NCBI GenBank assembly: GCA_964636985.1
Contig: CAZWSX010000008.1
Location: 62,001-126,000 of the forward strand
Reading direction: 5' to 3'
DNA from: CAZWSX01 sp964636985
GTDB lineage: Bacteria > Planctomycetota > Planctomycetia > Pirellulales > Pirellulaceae
DNA length: 64,000 nucleotides
The notes under the pieces were generated by a model. The model saw only the letters and a program-made list of their open reading frames with translations, made no database searches and had not been told where the DNA came from. Shown one piece after another: positions 58,431 to 64,000 of the stretch. The first letter of the stretch is position 1. Each line of letters begins with the position of its first letter. The translations under genes were made by a program, and so were the position numbers.

Positions 58431-60038
58431 TCACGCTGTAGGCACTGTTTCCGGCTTGGCGACCCATTTCGCGGCCAGGGCCAGCAATTGGCCGCGCGTG
58501 ATTGGTTTGGTAGCAACCGCGTCGCAGCCTGCTGTAAAGCATTCTTTGTGGGCTTCGGGAGTCGCATGAGCGGTCAAAGCGACGATCGGATTCGTGTATC
58601 CCGCGTCACGTAGGCGTCGCGTCGCCGTTAAGCCATCGACCACGGGCATCACGACGTCCATCAGCGTCAGGTCGTACGAGTTTCCTTCGGACCATGCGTC
58701 GATGGCCCGTTCAATCCCCTCGGCGCCGTCGGATGCGACGTCAACCTCGGCCCCTGCTTTTCGCAACACCAGGGCAATCAGTCGCTGATTGTCGGGACCG
58801 TCTTCGACAAGGAGAATTCGCCCCGATAGTCGGATTGATAGCGATTCGCAAATGGTCGGCAGCGCGACCGCCACGGGATCCCAGCGGTTGATACGCTTGA
58901 TTCCCGCCAGCGGACCGGTCGGCAGTGTCAAGCAAAACTCCGTCCCAGCTCCGTAGACGCTTTTTACTTGGAGCGTTCCGTCGATCATCCGGGCAAAAGC
59001 CTGGCAGATGACCAGTCCCAAGCCCGTGCCGCCATATTTTCGGGCAGTCCAATCGGTTGCCTGCACGTAGGGCTGGAAGAGCACGCTTACCTGTTCCGGA
59101 GTCATGCCGATGCCGGTATCGCGCAACCGCAATACCAAGCGCGGGTCTGACGGATTCGACTCGTCCATCGTCACAGAAAGGGCGACTTCGCCTTTCGATG
59201 TGAACTTGATGGCGTTGCTGGTCAGATTGAGCAGAATCTGCTTGATCTTGGTGGGATCGCTTTCGATGGTCGCCGGAATCGCGGGCGACCACGTCACATC
59301 AAACTTGAGTCCCTTATCGCGGGTCCGCGGAGCCGCGACTTGCACGACGTCGGCAATGATTTCGGCCGGCGAACACGGCAAGCGCTCGACGTGCATCTTT
59401 TGCGCTTCGATTTTCGAGATATCCAGAATCTCGTTGATCACTTCGAGCAGGTGCGAAGCATTCCGGCGAATCACGTGGGCCGCGTCGACGATTTCAGCGC
59501 TGGACAACGTCCCTTCGGCGATGTTGTCGGCAAATCCCAGCACGGCCGTGAGCGGCGTGCGTATTTCGTGGCTCATCTGAGCGAGGAATTCGCTCTTGGC
59601 GATGTTCGCCGCCTCGGCATGAGCGCGGGCGTCGCACAACGCGATCTCGGTGGCCTTGCGTTCGCGGGCGTGACGGACCGCGCGGGCCAGGACGGTGAAA
59701 TTCACGGCGTCCTTGATGATGTATTCCTGCGCGCCTTGCTGGATCGCGATCGCGGCGATGTTTTCATCCGCCAATCGCGTCAAAATCACAATCGGGATTC
59801 GAGGCCAGGCTTGCCGCAGCTCGCGGAGGGTTTGCAGACCGCCGCAATCGGGCAGGTTGAGTTCGACCAGCGCGACGTCGAACTCGCGTTGCGACAGCCA
59901 ATGGAGCGCCTCGGCAAGCGTTTCAGCATGCGTGACTTCAAATCCTCGTCCCGGACTGAACACGATGTCGCGGAGCCACACCGAAGAAGGTAAGTGCGGG
60001 TCGACGAGCAGAACTCGCGTCGATCGTTCGTCGTTCAT
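58431..60038 (-). CDS. Receiver - histidine kinase - receiver hybrid, first receiver atypical
   Basis: A 535-residue cytoplasmic hybrid kinase. N-terminal receiver (about 5-125): RVLLVDPHLP, then FDVALVELNLPD where the phospho-acceptor Asp position is E59, and K109 in EYIIKDA is kept. HisKA: H157 in FLAQMSHEIRTPLTAVLGF. HATPase: NLTSNAIKFT, DTGIGMTPEQ and GGTGLGLVICQAFARMI. C-terminal receiver (about 415-535): ILLVEDGPDNQR, with Asp about 461 in LTLMDVVMPVVDG and Lys in ATKPIT, which looks functional. No membrane helix or PAS domain is visible, so the input probably comes through the first receiver. ATG 60038 is preferred; the frame is open 27 codons upstream. Confidence 0.92.
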   Translation of the reverse strand: MNDERSTRVLLVDPHLPSSVWLRDIVFSPGRGFEVTHAETLAEALHWLSQREFDVALVELNLPDCGGLQTLRELRQAWPRIPIVILTRLADENIAAIAIQQGAQEYIIKDAVNFTVLARAVRHARERKATEIALCDARAHAEAANIAKSEFLAQMSHEIRTPLTAVLGFADNIAEGTLSSAEIVDAAHVIRRNASHLLEVINEILDISKIEAQKMHVERLPCSPAEIIADVVQVAAPRTRDKGLKFDVTWSPAIPATIESDPTKIKQILLNLTSNAIKFTSKGEVALSVTMDESNPSDPRLVLRLRDTGIGMTPEQVSVLFQPYVQATDWTARKYGGTGLGLVICQAFARMIDGTLQVKSVYGAGTEFCLTLPTGPLAGIKRINRWDPVAVALPTICESLSIRLSGRILLVEDGPDNQRLIALVLRKAGAEVDVASDGAEGIERAIDAWSEGNSYDLTLMDVVMPVVDGLTATRRLRDAGYTNPIVALTAHATPEAHKECFTAGCDAVATKPITRGQLLALAAKWVAKPETVPTA

Positions 60039-60234
60039 GGAAGTCAGCCCCGCGGGTTGTCGCGGGTTCGTCAGTCCGCACCTGGTGTGTCGCTTTTCCG
60101 CCAGAAATGAATACGACACGCTACGGAAATGTGCAAATCCTGTCTGTTTGATCGGATAGCCGGAAAGAACGGCCTAACCGATCCAAGAGGTCGGTGCGGA
60201 GCGTAAAAGAGCCTGCCGCCCAGCCGTGCAGCAG

Positions 60235-61056
60235 CTATCGCTTCGCGAGATTTGCCTCGATCTTGCCCAGATAATTGGGCATGTTGTGATCGTCCAGGAC
60301 TGTCTTCACGTGGTTTTGAATCGCTTCCACGTTAAAGGACGATCCCCATGGAAGGTTCGATGCGATTGCCATAATCCCACCGATGATCGATTCCAAGCCT
60401 GCTGTGCGGTCCCATCTTCCCGCGTGGTCGAAACGCCACTCTTCCGTACCTAGGTGACGATACCAGTTGCTCATGTCACCCAGCAGCACCTGGGGCACCG
60501 CGTCGCGAAGGGTTACCAAGCGAATCAGCTTGGATTGAAAGCTATTGGCGAAGTTCTCGTCCCCCACGCGGGGTTGGCCGTAGGTAAAGGTTCCCGCGAT
60601 AGGGAGTATCGGGGCGATCGTCTTGCTGGCCAAAACCGCCATGGCACCGCCGAGGCTGTGCCCGGTCACCCATAAACGTGGTTTGCGCTCTTTGTCGTAG
60701 ACCTTGTCGAGCCCTTCGGCGGCCTGCTTCCAAACAGATTGGAGGGCTTGATAAAAACCGCGGTGAACGCGTCCGCCGAGCGCATCGACTTGCGCAAAAT
60801 CGAGATTGGCGATCCAGTCGAGGATGTCGTCGGTTCCGCGGAACGCGAGGACGACGTCGCGGTCGCCGGCTGCAACGTAGCCGCTGGTATGACCCGTCTT
60901 GAAGGGAACGACCTGCGTTAATCCGAGCGCGGCGAATTTTTCATAATCGCGCGGGTCGTCTTTGTACGCAGCCACCGCCGCATGTCCCAAATAGTGGGAC
61001 GTCGCAATATCATCCTGGCCCAAATGAAAGCGAGTCATTTCCGACGACGCAGCCAT
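60235..61056 (-). CDS. Class 3 lipase family alpha/beta hydrolase
   Basis: A 273-residue class 3 (Rhizomucor-type) lipase fold. The nucleophile elbow is TGHSLGGAMAVL with S134; the acid D185 is in LVTLRDAVPQVL; H201 is in WYRHLG. The conserved VVLAFRGTDDILDW segment precedes the elbow. No signal peptide was seen, so the protein may be cytoplasmic, unlike fungal lipases. The substrate could be an acylglycerol or phospholipid. The start is ATG 61056. Neighbours (hybrid kinase and HDOD protein) are on the same strand but 196 and 151 bp away, and no co-transcription is evident. Confidence 0.88.
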   Translation of the reverse strand: MAASSEMTRFHLGQDDIATSHYLGHAAVAAYKDDPRDYEKFAALGLTQVVPFKTGHTSGYVAAGDRDVVLAFRGTDDILDWIANLDFAQVDALGGRVHRGFYQALQSVWKQAAEGLDKVYDKERKPRLWVTGHSLGGAMAVLASKTIAPILPIAGTFTYGQPRVGDENFANSFQSKLIRLVTLRDAVPQVLLGDMSNWYRHLGTEEWRFDHAGRWDRTAGLESIIGGIMAIASNLPWGSSFNVEAIQNHVKTVLDDHNMPNYLGKIEANLAKR

Positions 61057-61165
61057 GGCAGAGAAACCTTAACCAAGCGACGCAATGGCGAAAGCGTTCA
61101 TTATCTGGCTGCCCGAGAATGGGGCAAGCACTGCGTGCGAGAAAGTCGAGATTCGCGGAGCCCTC

Positions 61166-61195
61166 CACTGGCGTCTTGCGGACGCCAGCGCCACC
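61166..61195. repeat. Dispersed palindromic element, copy 2
   Basis: A reverse-complement match (27/30) to 48335-48364, containing CACTGGCGTC and GACGCCAG around TTGCG. It lies between the lipase and the HDOD gene, just past the HDOD stop. Two copies in one 64-kb window suggest a family. Confidence 0.8.
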
Positions 61196-61207
61196 TTCTG
61201 GGCAGGG

Positions 61208-62107
61208 CTACATGGTTGCCAGTGCCGACGACTTGCGAATCGTGTCCTCTAGCTGGCTTCCAATCACCGATAGCGTCGCCTGATCGAGCCCCAATTGTGC
61301 GAAGGTCACCGCCGACGGCGACGGCGTGTTGTGAATTCCCAGCGAGGTATGCCCGTAGCGACTGCACAGGTAATTCGCGAGTGCGACGGCCGAGACGAGT
61401 TCCGCGTACTGTCCGCGGTATTCTTCGGGGCGATGGTGATAAGTGATGGCGTCACAAGTCGCTTCAGGGAACTTCCACCTTTTCGCCACGAAACCGCCCA
61501 CGGCAGCATGGTCGAACGAGTAGATGCTGGCTTCGACAACGTGCGTTGGCGTCGACTCATCGAGTTCGTCGATGACTTTGCAAAAATGCCGCCGCAGATT
61601 TTGATCGAGAACGATGTATCCAAAATCGTGCAACAAGCCGGCGGTGTAGGCGTCTTCGGGGGAAGGACGGCCGCAGACTCGCGCGATCAACGCGGCGATC
61701 GACGCGACGGCAACGCTGTGAGACCACAAGTCCGCGCGGCGGTAGCACTTGTGATTTCCTTCGCTGTTGAACATCCGGCTGGAAAAGATCGTCAGCGTCA
61801 GATTCCGCAGGTTGGCCATCCCTAGCAGGTTGACCGCGGTTCGAATATCGCTGACTTTGTGGCTTAGTCCGAAATACGACGAGTTGACCCGCCGCAGAAT
61901 TTTGGCCACCAGGGCCGGGTCGGCCTGGATTGTTTTGCGCACGTCCTCGGCCGAAGCGTCTTCTTCGCTGGTGATCTGGATCAGCCGCTGACACGTCGCG
62001 GGGAGCGGAGTTACCTCGCTCAATCGCGAAAACAATCGCTCCAGCGCAGCGCGTCGCGCTTCGCCATCGGCGATGGGGTGTGTCTCACTAGTTGCCATGC
62101 CCGACAT
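61208..62107 (-). CDS. HDOD-domain signalling protein
   Basis: A 299-residue protein. Residues about 25-215 match the HDOD domain, a relative of HD phosphohydrolases: SEVTPLPATCQRLIQITSEE, VAKILRRVNSSYFGLSHKVS, DIRTAVNLLGMANLRNLTLT, then AGLLHDFGYIVLDQNLRRHF, with HD retained. HDOD proteins usually act as non-catalytic signalling scaffolds in motility, biofilm and cell-cycle control, though some have phosphodiesterase activity. ATG 62107 is used because GGAAC lies about 9 nt upstream; ATG 62098 and 62122 are alternatives. It is divergent from the AAA ATPase gene, with a 271-bp shared region. Confidence 0.82.
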   Translation of the reverse strand: MSGMATSETHPIADGEARRAALERLFSRLSEVTPLPATCQRLIQITSEEDASAEDVRKTIQADPALVAKILRRVNSSYFGLSHKVSDIRTAVNLLGMANLRNLTLTIFSSRMFNSEGNHKCYRRADLWSHSVAVASIAALIARVCGRPSPEDAYTAGLLHDFGYIVLDQNLRRHFCKVIDELDESTPTHVVEASIYSFDHAAVGGFVAKRWKFPEATCDAITYHHRPEEYRGQYAELVSAVALANYLCSRYGHTSLGIHNTPSPSAVTFAQLGLDQATLSVIGSQLEDTIRKSSALATM

Positions 62108-62378
62108 ACTGGTTCGTTCCACGCAACGATTTTTCGATATTTCCTACCCGATGAAACCTAGCTTCCAATCCGTCGCTCATGGTTGGTATCCGCCACATTC
62201 CGGTTGTATCGACGAGCAAGGCGATACTTTCGTCATAAGCGGTAAATGTTGTTCAGCGAAGTAACTGACTTCCTGCGAATTCAAACGTACGTTTAAGTGG
62301 TGCCCGCGTGATAGCGATTCGAGGATCGCCGGTGGTACGCTTTTTCGAAACTCGCTCGTTCGACTTTGGACTAATCTC

Positions 62379-63932
62379 GTGAATTCCTTGCCATCGTCCA
62401 CTGCCCCCCAACCCATCGACCCCCAAACGCCCCCCAGAGCAGAAGGCTCCGCGGCCGCAGAGGACGGACGCCTTTCGTCCCTGCTGGAGCGGATTCAAAA
62501 ACTCACCGGTACGGAAAACTCGAAAGCAACGACGGCCACAAAAGGACAGGCGCTTGCCGAAGAGATGCTGAAGGCGCCAACGGGAAAGGCCCCCGTCACC
62601 TCCATGGCTCCCGCCACGCGCTTAGGCGATCCATCGATCCTGCCGGGACGCGAACCGACGGGTGGAGAAAAAGGACCTTTCATCCCCATGGCTCCCGCGA
62701 CCATTCGCGAGTCGGGTTTGACCAATGCCCAGGTCGAAATGCTGGTCCTCAAGTTCCTGCTGGCACGCGGCGATTCGAGCGGACGCGACGTCGCCAACCA
62801 GATCAAACTGCCGTTTGTCTTGATCGACGGCCTGATGCGGCAGATGAAACAAGATCAACTGGTGGTTTATCGCGCCGACGCGCCGATGAACGACTACGTG
62901 TACCAGTTGACCGACATGGGCCGAGAGGCTGCTCGGCGTCTCGCGCAGCACTGCTCGTACTTCGGTTCCGCGCCGGTTCCGATCGAGCAATATATCGAAT
63001 CTGTTTCCCGTCAATCGCTAACGAAGCAACAGCCGGGCGAAGACGACTTGCGCCGCGCTTTCAGCGACCTGTTGATCAGCGATCGCATCTTTGTTCGGCT
63101 GGGGCCGGCGATCAACTCGGGTCGCGGTTTGTTCTTATTCGGGCCAGCAGGCAACGGCAAGACGAGCATCGCCGAACGAGTGACTCGCGCCTTTGGAACC
63201 GACATTTGGATTCCGCGGGCCATCAGCGTCGACGGTGAAATTGTCCGCACGTTCGATCCCAACGTTCATGAAGAAGTTCCCGAACAAAATACCGACGGGT
63301 TGATCGAGAAGACGCAGATCGACCGCCGCTGGGTGAAGGTCCGTCGACCTACGATCGTGGTCGGTGGCGAATTGACCATGGAAAACCTCGAGGTGATGTT
63401 CAATCCCTCAACGGGTATTTGCGAAGCACCGGTCCAACTAAAAGGCAACTGCGGCACGCTGGTCGTTGACGACTTCGGCCGGCAGAAAATGAGCATCGAC
63501 TCGCTGCTCAATCGCTGGATTGTTCCGCTCGAAAAGCGGTACGACATTCTGAACATGCCTAACGGCAAAAAAGTTCAGGTCCCCTTCGACGAACTGGTGA
63601 TCTTCGCCACCAACTTGCAGCCCAAGGACCTGGTCGACGAAGCCTTCTTGCGACGTATTCCGTACAAAATCGAAATCACCAACCCGACCGAAGAGGAATT
63701 TATCAACCTCTTCCGCATGATGTGCCCGAAGCTCGGATTCGAGTTCAACGAAGAGCGCGTCCGCTGGCTGATCGATACGCACTATACGCCCAACGGACGG
63801 CCAATGCGCTCGTGCCAGCCGCGCGACTTGTTGCAGCAGGTGCGCAATCACTGCGCCTACCACAAAATCCCGGCCGAACTCCGGCCGGAGTTTCTCGACA
63901 TCGCCGTCGAGAATTATTTCTCGATCATGTAA
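62379..63932 (+). CDS. AAA ATPase with N-terminal winged-helix domain
   Basis: A 517-residue ATPase I do not recognise by name. The N-terminus (1-105) is low-complexity and Pro/Ala-rich. Residues about 112-195 form a winged-helix-like domain (LTNAQVEMLVLKFLLARGDS, MRQMKQDQLVVYRADAP). The AAA module follows: Walker A GPAGNGKTS (255-263), Walker B TLVVDDFG (360-367), sensor 1 in FATNLQP (N412), a candidate Arg finger pair at R425/R426 (AFLRRIPYK). The GTG start at 62379 is the only plausible one; no ATG lies before the conserved region. There is no AAA partner in the window; the nearest family would be planctomycete ATPases near secretion or pilus genes. Confidence 0.78.
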   Translation: MNSLPSSTAPQPIDPQTPPRAEGSAAAEDGRLSSLLERIQKLTGTENSKATTATKGQALAEEMLKAPTGKAPVTSMAPATRLGDPSILPGREPTGGEKGPFIPMAPATIRESGLTNAQVEMLVLKFLLARGDSSGRDVANQIKLPFVLIDGLMRQMKQDQLVVYRADAPMNDYVYQLTDMGREAARRLAQHCSYFGSAPVPIEQYIESVSRQSLTKQQPGEDDLRRAFSDLLISDRIFVRLGPAINSGRGLFLFGPAGNGKTSIAERVTRAFGTDIWIPRAISVDGEIVRTFDPNVHEEVPEQNTDGLIEKTQIDRRWVKVRRPTIVVGGELTMENLEVMFNPSTGICEAPVQLKGNCGTLVVDDFGRQKMSIDSLLNRWIVPLEKRYDILNMPNGKKVQVPFDELVIFATNLQPKDLVDEAFLRRIPYKIEITNPTEEEFINLFRMMCPKLGFEFNEERVRWLIDTHYTPNGRPMRSCQPRDLLQQVRNHCAYHKIPAELRPEFLDIAVENYFSIM

Positions 63933-64000
63933 TCGAATTCTCGCGGGCGCGTCGCGCAACGCGTCCGCGTCTGATCATTTGTCGCCAGATTTCGCGCGAT
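63933..64000. other. Right-edge intergenic sequence
   Basis: Sixty-eight nucleotides after the ATPase stop. An imperfect GC-rich hairpin (CGCGGGCGCGTCGCGCAACGC) is present; no gene or T run was seen before the window ends. Confidence 0.4.

Overview
The window looks like ordinary chromosome from a planctomycete, most likely of the Pirellulales type. This rests on family content, not on any marker search. Planctomycete-typical families seen here are a DUF1080 (3-keto-disaccharide hydrolase) protein, a DUF1559-like prepilin protein, two tandem proteins with the TIGR02996 companion domain, a SUMF1/SMP-30 fusion, a large secreted protein with PPC-like domains, a Gly/Asn/Pro-rich secreted protein, and many exported proteins of unknown role. 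GC content is moderately high, and GTG or TTG starts are inferred for several genes.

Layout, left to right. 0-5.7 kb: the start of a GntR regulator leaving the window, an LRR protein, a Nudix hydrolase, then an ECF sigma factor followed by a membrane protein and two exported or membrane proteins that read like one operon. 5.8-13.6 kb: a VOC protein translationally coupled to an aldo/keto reductase, two secreted proteins, an RRM RNA-binding protein whose ribosome binding site can be locked in a hairpin, a DUF374 acyltransferase and a GT4 glycosyltransferase. 13.7-18 kb: aceE-aceF of the pyruvate dehydrogenase complex, closed by a strong intrinsic terminator. 18-26.6 kb: an FkbM methyltransferase overlapping a C25-like (gingipain-type) cysteine peptidase, UDP-glucose dehydrogenase, and prepilin-like proteins. 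26.7-34 kb: the TIGR02996 pair, aspS, a pteridine-reductase-like SDR, and asnB. 34-45 kb: DUF1080, a TPR-like protein, a 955-residue secreted protein, a nitroreductase, the SUMF1/SMP-30 fusion, floA, a polyprenyl-phosphate sugar transferase and a class II cytochrome c.

45-56 kb is a long minus-strand run: tyrA - purL - purQ - rnpA - yidD - dnaG - rpoD - zinc-ribbon protein - greA. It joins aromatic and purine synthesis, RNA processing, priming and transcription. PurL carries an N-terminal PurS-like extension but PurQ is separate. 56-64 kb holds a GspF protein, a class IV aminotransferase, a receiver-kinase-receiver hybrid whose first receiver has Glu in place of the phospho-acceptor Asp, a class 3 lipase, an HDOD protein and a winged-helix AAA ATPase.

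The most notable non-coding signals are palindromes: a 27/30-identical hairpin element present twice (48.3 and 61.2 kb), a nested 62-nt palindrome after yidD (50.6 kb), and a perfect 25-nt palindrome between convergent genes (45.05 kb). No CRISPR array, tRNA, rRNA, insertion sequence, phage or defence island was recognised. I did not find a clear-cut new multi-gene system; the best leads are single-gene architectures, one RNA switch candidate and the palindromic repeats.
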